Of a stretch of DNA of 64,000 nt, positions 18,126 through 24,820 are shown in pieces. The stretch comes from Mycetocola spongiae (GTDB lineage: Bacteria; Actinomycetota; Actinomycetes; Actinomycetales; Microbacteriaceae). The notes beneath the pieces were generated by a model that worked only from the letters and a program-made list of their open reading frames with translations, was not told the DNA's origin and did not search any database. Within the stretch, counting starts at the first letter, position 1. Each line of letters begins with the position of its first letter. A program made the translations under genes and the position numbers. The DNA lies in the NCBI RefSeq assembly GCF_020424085.1, contig NZ_CP080203.1, positions 1 through 64,000 of the forward strand, read 5' to 3'.

Positions 18126-18329
18126 ATGGCTGTTCCCAAGAGGAAGATGTCGCGCTCCAACACCAACTCGCGTCGTGCGCAGTGGAAGGCGACCGCTCCC
18201 GCGCTCGTCAAGACCATTGAAAACGGCAAGGTTTCCTACAGCCTGCCGCACCACGCCAAGGTTGTCACCGACTCCGCCGGAACCCCGATGTTCCTGGAGT
18301 ACAAGGGCCGCAAGGTAGCCGACATCTAA
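18126..18329 (+). CDS. rpmF: 50S ribosomal protein L32
   Basis: Structural protein of the large ribosomal subunit. The 67-residue sequence begins [19 protein letters not shown], the hallmark of L32. It has no cysteines, so it is the zinc-independent form. It lies between the DUF177 gene and rnc, the canonical arrangement, and is probably translated from the same message as DUF177. Confidence 0.98.
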   Translation: MAVPKRKMSRSNTNSRRAQWKATAPALVKTIENGKVSYSLPHHAKVVTDSAGTPMFLEYKGRKVADI

Positions 18330-18341
18330 GTAGGTTTTAAC

Positions 18342-19049
18342 GTGACTGAATCCATTAAGGTTTCAGACTCCCAGGCACACCGAGGATCGCTCAGCGCGAT
18401 CCTCGGTGTGTCGGTTAAGCCGGAGTTGCTGGACCTCGCCCTGACCCATCGCTCCTTTGCGTATGAAAACGGCGGCATCCCCCATAACGAACGCCTGGAG
18501 TTTTTGGGCGATTCGGTGCTGGGACTTGCCACCACCACCGAGCTGTATCGGGTGTACCCGCAGCTGCCCGAGGGTGAGCTGGCGAAGATGCGTTCCGCCG
18601 TGGTGTCCACCGTGGCGCTCTCGCTGGTCGCGCGCGATCTGGGCCTGGGCCAGTTTTTGAAGCTGGGCCGCGGCGAGGAACTCACCGGGGGTCGCGATAA
18701 GGCATCGATCCTCGCCGATACGGTGGAGGCCATCCTGGGCGCCGTGTATCTGGACCGGGGAATGGCGGAGGCCGAGGCGCTGGTATTGCGCCTGGTGCGG
18801 CCGCTGTTGGCCGATCCGGTGCGGATGAGCGCGGCCAATGACCCGAAGACGGCGCTGCAGGAGATTGCGGCTGCCCGCTCGGTTCCGCCGCCGCAGTACG
18901 AGATCACCAGCAGTGGGCCCGATCATAACCGCAGCTTCACGGCCACGGTCACGGTGGGGCATCTGGCTACCGCCACGGGCACGGGCACCAGCAAAAAGCA
19001 TGCCGAGATGGCTGCCGCGCTGCGCGCCTGGACACACCTGAGCTCCTAG
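18342..19049 (+). CDS. rnc: Ribonuclease III
   Basis: Double-strand-specific endoribonuclease for rRNA and mRNA processing. The 235-residue protein has the catalytic signature NERLEFLGDSVLGL, then DTVEAILGAVYLDRG, and a C-terminal double-stranded RNA-binding domain starting DPKTALQEIAA and ending KKHAEMAAALRAW. Start is GTG. The TAG stop overlaps by one base the GTG of mutM, so the two are translationally coupled. Confidence 0.97.
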   Translation: MTESIKVSDSQAHRGSLSAILGVSVKPELLDLALTHRSFAYENGGIPHNERLEFLGDSVLGLATTTELYRVYPQLPEGELAKMRSAVVSTVALSLVARDLGLGQFLKLGRGEELTGGRDKASILADTVEAILGAVYLDRGMAEAEALVLRLVRPLLADPVRMSAANDPKTALQEIAAARSVPPPQYEITSSGPDHNRSFTATVTVGHLATATGTGTSKKHAEMAAALRAWTHLSS

Positions 19050-19957
19050 TGCCCGAACTGCCCGAGGTGGAGGTGGTCCGCGCCGGCCTGGAGCCCGCTG
19101 TGACCGGTGCGCTGGTCACGGGCGTGGAGGTGATTGACCCGCGCTCGCTCAAGCGGCATGCGCATTCGCGCGGGGACTTCGAGGGGCTGCTGCGCGGGCA
19201 GCGCATCACGGCGGCCGCGCGGCGCGGCAAGTTTTTGTGGTTTCCGCTGGAGGGCGGCGATGCGCTGGTGACGCACCTGGGCATGAGCGGGCAGATGCTG
19301 CTGCGCGAGCCCGGCCGCGATGACCGGCTGACCCGGATCCGGCTGAGCATTGAGCATCCGGATCATGGCGAGCTGTGGATTAACTTTGTGGACCAGCGCA
19401 TCTTTGGCGGGATGGCGATTGATACGGTGCTGGATACCGCCGATGGTGGTCCGGGCGGGTTTACCGGTTCCGCACCCGCCCACGCGCGCATCCCGAGCCA
19501 GGTCGCCCATATCGCCCGCGATCCGCTGGACCCCTATTTTGATGAGGCCGCCTTCCGCGCCGGCCTGGCCCGCCGCGGCACCGGCATTAAGCGCGCCCTA
19601 CTGGACCAGACGCTGATCAGCGGCATCGGCAATATCTATGCCGATGAGGTGCTGTGGCTGGCCCGCCTGCACTACGACCGCCCGGCCAAACTCCTGCCGC
19701 GCGCCCGCGTGAGCGAACTGCTGGAGGGCATCCGCACGGTGCTGCGCCGCGCGCTGGCCGAGGGCGGCACGAGCTTCGACGCGCAGTACGTGAACGTCAA
19801 CGGCAACTCGGGCTATTTTGCCCACTCGCTCAACGCCTATGGGCAGCAGGGCACGCCCTGTCCGCGCTGCGGCACGGAGATCGTGCGGGAATCGTTCATG
19901 AACCGCGGCTCGCATCTGTGCCCGCGGTGCCAGCAAATTGAAAGGCAAATTCGATAG
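19049..19957 (+). CDS. mutM: Formamidopyrimidine-DNA glycosylase, with replaced C-terminal tail
   Basis: Excises oxidised purines such as 8-oxoguanine and cleaves the abasic site. The mature N-terminus PELPEVEVVRAGLEP supplies the catalytic Pro and Glu, GKFLWFPL carries the beta-hairpin lysine, and the C-terminal zinc finger (about residues 270-293) has CPRC twice. The 302-residue length is slightly above average. The last 109 bases of conserved coding sequence (19826-19934) recur identically at 22078-22186, where the frame ends QRKR instead of QQIERQIR. The present tail therefore seems to have been supplied by inserted DNA; excision would leave a 298-residue protein. Confidence 0.96.
   Translation: MPELPEVEVVRAGLEPAVTGALVTGVEVIDPRSLKRHAHSRGDFEGLLRGQRITAAARRGKFLWFPLEGGDALVTHLGMSGQMLLREPGRDDRLTRIRLSIEHPDHGELWINFVDQRIFGGMAIDTVLDTADGGPGGFTGSAPAHARIPSQVAHIARDPLDPYFDEAAFRAGLARRGTGIKRALLDQTLISGIGNIYADEVLWLARLHYDRPAKLLPRARVSELLEGIRTVLRRALAEGGTSFDAQYVNVNGNSGYFAHSLNAYGQQGTPCPRCGTEIVRESFMNRGSHLCPRCQQIERQIR
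19826..19934 (+). repeat. 109-bp direct repeat, left copy (inside mutM)
   Basis: Identical base for base to 22078-22186. It encodes the MutM segment from SLNAYGQQGTPC through the zinc finger. Sequence diverges abruptly on both sides. The copies start 2252 bp apart, which is the length expected of an excised circle. Confidence 0.95.
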
Positions 19958-19958
19958 A

Positions 19959-19971
19959 GGCCGCAGCGGCC
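19959..19971. repeat. Short G+C-rich inverted repeat beside mutM stop
   Basis: GGCCGC and GCGGCC separated by one base, beginning just after the mutM stop on the cassette side of the left repeat. No T-run follows, so it is not a clear terminator. It could be part of the recombination region. Confidence 0.4.
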
Positions 19972-20062
19972 GAACAAGCGGACAAAATAAGATCAGGCTG
20001 TACTCGGTTTAGCGGGCTGGGTCGCGGCGAGCCTGCCGTTGATAATCCGCATCTCGGATAAC

Positions 20063-20081
20063 CTGAACAGACTTTGTTCAG
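20063..20081. promoter_or_regulatory. Palindrome directly upstream of the AIPR gene
   Basis: CTGAACA and TGTTCAG, perfect 7-bp arms around a five-base centre, ending at the base where the GAGAGG ribosome-binding site starts. It may be an operator or an mRNA hairpin that limits translation. The GAAC and GTTC half-sites resemble a Gram-positive LexA box, but the spacing is seven rather than four, so it is not a standard SOS box. Confidence 0.5.
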
Positions 20082-20093
20082 AGAGGACCTTTA

Positions 20094-21872
20094 ATGCCCA
20101 AGCCGGAACAGCAAGCAAGTGAATCTTGGAAGGCTGCTTTTAGACAGTTCTCCGATCATTTGGAGTTAAGCGCGGACGGCATCGGGCTTTTCGCGATTGA
20201 TCAACGGTTTGGGATCGAGGACGTTCGGACCGCCGCAGCGGATTCAATCACCGGCGGCGGAGATGACAAAAAGCTGGACGTAATCTATCTTGATACTGAT
20301 CGCGGCCTTCTTGTAGTAGCCCAATGCCTAGATACACCTGTCGTTAGGGTTGCTGCCCCAGCTAATAAGGCCTCGGACCTCAATACGGCATTAGCTTGGT
20401 TGCTTAGTTCTGAGATAGATGATGTCCCTGAAGAGCTGCGGGGGCGAGTCTCGGAAGTACGGGATGCCATTCAGTCAGATCGGATTCGGGATTTTCATGT
20501 TTGGTACGTTCATAATGTGCCTGAATCGGCGAACGCTCAGAAGGAAGTCAACAACGCCGCAAAGACTGCTGCGAAACTGCTGGAGAATCGTGGAGGAGTC
20601 CAAATCTTCGGAGCTGAAATCGGCACCGAAACGCTAGAACGATGGTACCTAGGTTCAAAGCGCACGATTAAAGTTACCGAGAAGCTCAAGTTGAGAGTGA
20701 GCGATGCGATCGAGACGTCCAGTGATCGATGGGATTCTGTGACCACATTGGTCCCAGGAACCTGGTTGCGTAGTCTGTTTTCGATGCATAAAGAGGACTT
20801 GTTCTCGGCAAACGTGCGTGACTATCTTGGGTCCCGCCGGAGCATTGACAATATTAACAATGGCATTAAAATCACCGCAATAGATGAACCGGCAGACTTC
20901 GCTGTGTACAACAACGGGCTGACGGCATTGGTCTTGGATTACGATCTTGGACCAAGGACAAGGAGCGGGCGGAGCCTGGAAATCACAGGAATTTCGGTCG
21001 TGAACGGTGCTCAGACAACGGGCTCAATAGGGTCACTTGAGGATGAACCCTCTGCTGATCTATTGGTGCCTGTTCGCTTCGTGAAATCCGGTGACGAAGC
21101 CTTGCTGGAGAGCATTGTCCGTTTCAATAATCTACAGAACAAAGTTCAGGCTGCTGATTTCCGAAGTGGTGATGAAATTCAGAATCGGCTTCGATCTGAA
21201 TTTGAAGGAATGTCCGGGGTGAGCTATGACGGAGGCAGACGCGGCGGGGGCAGCGATGTGATCAAGCGGAGCAGAGCTACACTACCGTCGCATACCGTAG
21301 GACAAGTCTTGACGGCTTTCCACGGTGATCCAGTTGCCGCTTACGACAAGAAGGCAGAAATATGGATTGACGATGCAATGTATTCGCGTGTTTTCTCGGA
21401 GAGAACGACCGCGGCACACGTGCTTTTCGCATATTCACTCTACGATGCCTTGACAACTAGGCTGCTTACGTTGCGAGCGAAGTCAGCTAAAGCTGAGACC
21501 GAACTCTCTAGTGCGGAAGAAAAAGAACTTACATTCTTAAGTCTCAAAGGTGCCCCGTATTTGCTCATTGAGGCAGTCGCACGCTCTCTAGAGACGATGC
21601 TTGGTAAGACTCTTCCGAGTCGATTTGCACTTAGCTTCCGGGGCACGCCAACTTTGGCGGATGCGGCAGCTTACTGGAATATTGTTATCGAGGCAGTACT
21701 TCCTCTGAGCGACCAACTGCGTGGAGCGTTCAGCCGTGGTCGGGTCAGTAAAGACGGAAAGGACGACGCGCTTTCTGCATTTGAGGGTCTTTTTGGCGCA
21801 CTCCAGAGCCTAAAACCGGACGGGTTCACAGAGTTTTCGAAAGTTGTCGTGACTACCGCCCGCTCACGGTAA
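20094..21872 (+). CDS. AIPR-family abortive infection protein
   Basis: A 592-residue protein whose central region matches the AIPR family (abortive infection phage resistance): NVRDYLGSRRSIDNINNGIK from about residue 240, YNNGLTALV at 272, and ISVVNGAQTTGSI around 300. These are the conserved NVR, YNNG and VNGxQT blocks. AIPR proteins are predicted anti-phage effectors, some with an N-terminal nuclease-like domain. Here the matching N-terminal segment reads LDVIYLD (61-67) then VAQCLD (75-80), so the lysine usually seen after the glutamine is absent and nuclease activity is doubtful. GAGAGG precedes the ATG by eight bases. Base composition is about half G+C by sampling, well below its neighbours, which suggests transfer. 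Confidence 0.82.
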   Translation: MPKPEQQASESWKAAFRQFSDHLELSADGIGLFAIDQRFGIEDVRTAAADSITGGGDDKKLDVIYLDTDRGLLVVAQCLDTPVVRVAAPANKASDLNTALAWLLSSEIDDVPEELRGRVSEVRDAIQSDRIRDFHVWYVHNVPESANAQKEVNNAAKTAAKLLENRGGVQIFGAEIGTETLERWYLGSKRTIKVTEKLKLRVSDAIETSSDRWDSVTTLVPGTWLRSLFSMHKEDLFSANVRDYLGSRRSIDNINNGIKITAIDEPADFAVYNNGLTALVLDYDLGPRTRSGRSLEITGISVVNGAQTTGSIGSLEDEPSADLLVPVRFVKSGDEALLESIVRFNNLQNKVQAADFRSGDEIQNRLRSEFEGMSGVSYDGGRRGGGSDVIKRSRATLPSHTVGQVLTAFHGDPVAAYDKKAEIWIDDAMYSRVFSERTTAAHVLFAYSLYDALTTRLLTLRAKSAKAETELSSAEEKELTFLSLKGAPYLLIEAVARSLETMLGKTLPSRFALSFRGTPTLADAAAYWNIVIEAVLPLSDQLRGAFSRGRVSKDGKDDALSAFEGLFGALQSLKPDGFTEFSKVVVTTARSR

Positions 21873-21958
21873 TTCCTTACTAACTCGGGCAGGTCACCCA
21901 GTGGACGCTCCAAAATAAACTCGGCAGCGCTAATGCTCATAACTTATAGAGACTTATC

Positions 21959-21995
21959 GGTTGGGCGATCAGAATCTACTTGAGATCGTCCAACC
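21959..21995. repeat. Inverted repeat near the right end of the cassette
   Basis: Arms at 21959-21970 and 21984-21995 pair over 12 bp with one G-T wobble, around a 13-base loop. There is no following T-run. It lies between the AIPR stop and the right direct repeat, so it could be a weak terminator, an origin-like hairpin or a recombinase-binding site. Confidence 0.5.
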
Positions 21996-22035
21996 CGGAC
22001 TTAGCTCGGATAAGACAGGTGGAGCGTTTCTGGGC

Positions 22036-22197
22036 ATTAACGTCAATAGCAGCGGTAGCCGGGGGAATTTCGCCCATTCGCTCAACGCCTATGGGCAGCA
22101 GGGCACGCCCTGTCCGCGCTGCGGCACGGAGATCGTGCGGGAATCGTTCATGAACCGCGGCTCGCATCTGTGCCCGCGGTGCCAGCGAAAACGCTGA
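22036..22197 (+). pseudogene. Displaced 3' fragment of mutM
   Basis: Reads in frame as INVNSSGSRGNFAHSLN and then the complete MutM zinc finger, ending QRKR and a stop. From 22078 it is identical to mutM for 109 bases; before that it is a diverged MutM-like sequence (compare VNVNGNSGYFAHSLN in the intact gene). It has no start and lacks the catalytic domain, so it is not a functional gene. The last 11 bases and what follows are probably the original chromosomal end of mutM. Confidence 0.85.
22078..22186 (+). repeat. 109-bp direct repeat, right copy
   Basis: Exact copy of 19826-19934. The divergence points are sharp: CAT against CAC just before the repeat, and GAAAAC against AAATTG just after. 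This marks the right boundary of the inserted cassette. Confidence 0.95.
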
Positions 22198-22277
22198 TTC
22201 CGGGCTTGGGTGCGGAGATGATTTCCGTGCGCGTCGGATGAAGAACGAAGATCCCGCCTCGCGGATTGGGCTGCCCC

Positions 22278-22283
22278 TATACT
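22278..22283 (+). promoter_or_regulatory. -10 hexamer of leaderless DUF1622 gene
   Basis: TATACT ending six bases before the ATG at 22290. The best -10 match among the leaderless genes of the window. Confidence 0.55.
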
Positions 22284-22289
22284 TTGCTC

Positions 22290-22691
22290 ATGAATACTGA
22301 GGCGCTATTTGCGGTTGTTGTCACGGTCATTGAATTTATCGGTGTTGGCGTGGTGGTGATCGGGTTGGTGATCGCCGCCGTGCTCGCCGCGCGTGCGCTG
22401 CGGCGCGGTGCCGGGGGCACGGTTGCCTTTCAGACGCTGCGCACAACGATCGGGGGATCGATCCTGCTGGGCCTCGAGATTTTTGTCGCGGCGGATATTA
22501 TCCATACCCTCTCGGCTCCGTCATTTGAGGATGCCGCCGTGCTGGGCCTGATCGTGCTGATTCGAACCGTGCTGAGCATGTCGATTCAGATCGAGATCGA
22601 GGGCACCCTGCCGTGGCGGCGCGCGCTCCTCACCAGCGGCGGCGAGGTGGTGGCGAACGCCATCTCGCGCGAGACCTCCGCCGCAAAATAA
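22290..22691 (+). CDS. DUF1622 membrane protein
   Basis: A 133-residue integral membrane protein of the DUF1622 family, unknown function. Three hydrophobic stretches are visible: the N-terminal AVVVTVIEFIGVGVVVIGLV, a central one around GGSILLGLEIFVAADII, and a third in VLGLIVLIRTVLSMSI. The family motif is the charged IQIEIEGTLPWRR after the third segment. G+C content is typical of the host. It is the first chromosomal gene after the mutM remnant. Confidence 0.85.
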   Translation: MNTEALFAVVVTVIEFIGVGVVVIGLVIAAVLAARALRRGAGGTVAFQTLRTTIGGSILLGLEIFVAADIIHTLSAPSFEDAAVLGLIVLIRTVLSMSIQIEIEGTLPWRRALLTSGGEVVANAISRETSAAK

Positions 22692-22774
22692 CCGCGCGCG
22701 ACGGGGCAACGCCCCGCCACCCGCCGCCCACCCGCGGTGGCTATACGAGCGAAATCGGGGGAGCGCGTCCCTGC

Positions 22775-23266
22775 CTAAACCTCCCGCGCGGAATGAACCG
22801 GATTGGTTGTATAGGGTTTCCCGGCGTACGTGAAACTGATATCACTCGTTTGATGTTTTTTGCTCGCGGAGATGAACTCAAAACTACTGATGTTATTGGT
22901 CGGAAGCGCCCACGGCCGAGGGTGACCCTGACCAAGGGATTCAAAAAAATGCTTGCCGGGCTGAAGATTGCTATGGACTAGTTCCTGGGCCCCGTGATTA
23001 CCGCTGCACGCGACACGAAGCCCCGTCACCGGGGCGCGCAGCGAGTTGGTGACGAGTATTCCCCACTTGGGTTCACCCTCGGGCTCCATCCGGGCAATTA
23101 CCCATACGGCATTCACTCCCTGTGTGATATCCGATTCTCGGAGTTCGCGCTGTTCCCGGCGGTCCTGCCGTCGCCAGACAAACACCATAGCGGCGGAAAG
23201 AGCGCTGAGCGCCATCGCCCAATTGGGAATTGTTTCCGACCAGATATACAGCCACTGATTTTCCAT
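22775..23266 (-). CDS. Hypothetical protein with one N-terminal membrane segment
   Basis: A 163-residue protein I do not recognise. Residues about 13-31 (PNWAMALSALSAAMVFVWRR) form a probable single membrane anchor, followed by a charged segment RRQDRREQRELRES and a soluble domain containing WVIARMEPEGEPKWGILVTNSLRAPVTGLRV, a beta-rich pattern seen in small actinobacterial proteins of similar layout. Base composition is clearly lower in G+C than the core genes. It stands alone, convergent with the DUF1622 gene; a GC hairpin (CGGGGC and GCCCCG around AAC) lies between the two stops. Confidence 0.65.
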   Translation of the reverse strand: MENQWLYIWSETIPNWAMALSALSAAMVFVWRRQDRREQRELRESDITQGVNAVWVIARMEPEGEPKWGILVTNSLRAPVTGLRVACSGNHGAQELVHSNLQPGKHFFESLGQGHPRPWALPTNNISSFEFISASKKHQTSDISFTYAGKPYTTNPVHSAREV

Positions 23267-23462
23267 AACAAAAAGCTACCAAACTCCCGAATTGGCGCAA
23301 CCATCTCGGTTGCTCAAGGGCTTTAGGCGTCGGTAGGACGGACGCGTTTGGATATTAAGGCTGCTAGGTTTGGGGTCGCTATCGCCTCGGGGTTGCTTCG
23401 CGTCAGGTGGAGAGCATGCCGCGCGGGGTGGGGGTATGGGCTCCCGAACGGGTGCAGGAGGG

Positions 23463-23491
23463 TTGTGAATAGACCTTCTGAGGTCTAACCT
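23463..23491 (+). promoter_or_regulatory. higBA promoter
   Basis: TTGTGA at 23463-23468 and TAACCT at 23486-23491 with a 17-bp spacer, the clearest complete promoter in the window. The -10 ends six bases before the toxin ATG at 23498, so the message is predicted to be leaderless. Confidence 0.75.
23470..23487. promoter_or_regulatory. Operator palindrome of the toxin-antitoxin operon
   Basis: TAGACCT and AGGTCTA, perfect 7-bp arms with a four-base centre, filling the spacer and reaching into the -10. A repressor bound here would block RNA polymerase. The XRE-type antitoxin encoded downstream is the natural candidate, giving autoregulation. Confidence 0.75.
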
Positions 23492-23497
23492 TGGGTC

Positions 23498-23863
23498 ATG
23501 TGGGAAGTTGATCTTGCGCTCATCGAGGGGTGGTTATTATCTCTCGACGATGACTCATACGCGCAGGTGCTCGCCGCGGTCGAATTACTAGAGGAATGCG
23601 GGCCGCGGCTCGGTCGCCCCCTGGTCGATACGGTCAAGACCTCCACGCATAAGAATATGAAGGAGCTTCGGCCGGGTTCGTCCGGGCGTTCCGCGCTGCG
23701 GGTGCTCTTTGCCTTTGATCCGCAGCGTCGGGCCATCATGTTGATCGCCGGGGATAAATCCGGCAATTGGAAAAGCTGGTATCGGAAAAATATCCCCGCG
23801 GCCGATGAACTCTTTGATCGCCACCTGCACCAACAGAAAAATAATAGAGGAGAGTGGTCCTGA
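23498..23863 (+). CDS. HigB/RelE-superfamily toxin (Gp49-like)
   Basis: A 121-residue predicted mRNA-interfering toxin. Family markers are GPRLGRPLVDTVKTSTHKNMKELR split across the conserved core, RVLFAFDPQRRAIML, and GDKSGNWKSWYRKNIPAADELF towards the C-terminus, where basic and aromatic residues form the RelE-type active surface. The toxin comes first and the antitoxin second, as in higBA systems. The stop overlaps the antitoxin start (TGATG), so the two are translationally coupled. Confidence 0.88.
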   Translation: MWEVDLALIEGWLLSLDDDSYAQVLAAVELLEECGPRLGRPLVDTVKTSTHKNMKELRPGSSGRSALRVLFAFDPQRRAIMLIAGDKSGNWKSWYRKNIPAADELFDRHLHQQKNNRGEWS

Positions 23864-24168
23864 TGCCCCTGACCCGTGAGCAGCTTCTTGCCCGGCGTCC
23901 CGTCGAGAGCGAACGTATCGAGGCTCATAAGGAACGCATGCTCGGGGAGGTGCGTTCCTACCGGCTGCGAGAGCTACGCGAGGCGGCCGGGCTCACACAG
24001 TCCGACCTCGCCGAGCGGATCGGAGTTGGCCAACGCCAGATCTCCAAGATCGAGCGAGGCGATCTGGACAACACAAAAATCGGCACCATCCGCAAATACC
24101 TTGCGGCCGTTGGCGGCGACCTGAGCATGGAATACATCATCGGGGAGCGTCGGCTACACCTGGTCTGA
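23863..24168 (+). CDS. XRE-family antitoxin (HigA-like)
   Basis: A 101-residue DNA-binding antitoxin. The helix-turn-helix is at about residues 35-70: LREAAGLTQSDLAERIGVGQRQISKIERGD, with a C-terminal dimerisation tail ending in VGGDLSMEYIIGERRLHLV. It should neutralise the upstream toxin and, with it, repress the promoter through the palindrome at 23470. I chose the ATG at 23863 because it overlaps the toxin stop and follows a GAGGAGAG ribosome-binding site; a GTG nine bases earlier is possible. Confidence 0.88.
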   Translation: MPLTREQLLARRPVESERIEAHKERMLGEVRSYRLRELREAAGLTQSDLAERIGVGQRQISKIERGDLDNTKIGTIRKYLAAVGGDLSMEYIIGERRLHLV

Positions 24169-24265
24169 CATCCGCGGAGCATTCGCTCTCCCGCCGGGGT
24201 GCGAGGCGGCAACGCGAGTGCGTGTGCCAGAGCCTCCCGGAGCCTCGGTGGCCACCGTGTTCCAC

Positions 24266-24271
24266 TAGCCT
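24266..24271 (+). promoter_or_regulatory. -10 hexamer of leaderless GIY-YIG-like gene
   Basis: TAGCCT ending six bases before the ATG at 24278. Confidence 0.4.
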
Positions 24272-24277
24272 GGGCAG

Positions 24278-24757
24278 ATGACTGATTTTGTATTACCCGA
24301 TACCTGGGATCGGGAAGGGTGCAACACGGTGGGCTTTCGCGGATTTTTACCCCTCCTGGGCCTTGATATCGCGTTATTGCCTCCCCGGCGCGGCATCTAT
24401 ATGATCTTCGCGCCCGAGGACATGGGGGTGCCCGTGTTTCTCGACGAGAATCCGCTCACCATCCGCCCTGCCTATGCCACGGACAGGCTCAGGGCGAAGT
24501 GGCTCCCAAATCAAACGGTTGTCTATATCGGCAAGGCGGATGGCGCGCGCGGGCTCGCCGACCGGCTCGGCGCCTTCAGCCGTCAGTCGTCCAACCACAG
24601 CGGGGGGCGAGCGCTGTGGCAGCTGGAGCGCGCTCCGGAGCTGCTCGCCGCATGGGTGGAAACCCCCGATGACATCGCGGAAACCGTTGAAAAATCCTAT
24701 CTGCGTGCATTCATCGCCGAGCATGGGCGTTTTCCGTTTGCCAACTGGCGACACTGA
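24278..24757 (+). CDS. GIY-YIG-like protein
   Basis: A 159-residue protein with the elements of a GIY-YIG nuclease-type fold: RRGIYMIFA, then after an insertion VVYIGKAD, an arginine in LADRLGAFSR, and a late glutamate in ETVEKSYLRAFIAEHG. It also has GGRALWQLE, a segment I associate with a group of uncharacterised actinobacterial proteins. Whether it cuts DNA is not established; the roughly 45-residue spacing between GIY and YIG is larger than in classical members. It sits alone between the toxin-antitoxin pair and the convergent DUF6226-like gene. Confidence 0.6.
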   Translation: MTDFVLPDTWDREGCNTVGFRGFLPLLGLDIALLPPRRGIYMIFAPEDMGVPVFLDENPLTIRPAYATDRLRAKWLPNQTVVYIGKADGARGLADRLGAFSRQSSNHSGGRALWQLERAPELLAAWVETPDDIAETVEKSYLRAFIAEHGRFPFANWRH

Positions 24758-24820
24758 GCGGCCGTCCCCGGTGGGCCATGGCGACAGCAGGCTCCGGCCC
24801 CGCCGCATCCGACCCGCGGG

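Larger units (their letters stand above)
19826..22077. mobile_element. Putative integrated AIPR defence cassette in the 3' end of mutM
   Basis: A 2252-bp unit bounded by the 109-bp direct repeats and containing one intact gene, an AIPR-type protein of markedly lower G+C than the flanking genes. The arrangement is what site-specific or homologous integration into the 3' end of a conserved gene produces: the left junction keeps a complete mutM with a new tail, and the right junction keeps the displaced old 3' end. No integrase, transposase or terminal inverted repeat is visible inside. It may therefore depend on recombination functions elsewhere, be a remnant, or have arrived by homologous recombination with a related mutM carried on the donor DNA. 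Confidence 0.65.

Noticed and set aside
20063-20081. SOS (LexA) box upstream of the AIPR gene
   Set aside because: GAAC and GTTC are separated by seven bases instead of four, so it is recorded only as a palindrome.
21671-21940. Minus-strand frame starting MSISAAEFILERPLGDLPEL inside the cassette
   Set aside because: The first 20 or so residues look protein-like, but the rest is antisense to the AIPR gene; I cannot support a separate gene or a remnant.
22613-22981. Plus-strand frame overlapping the DUF1622 gene end
   Set aside because: It has no family features and opposes the better supported minus-strand gene at 22775-23266.
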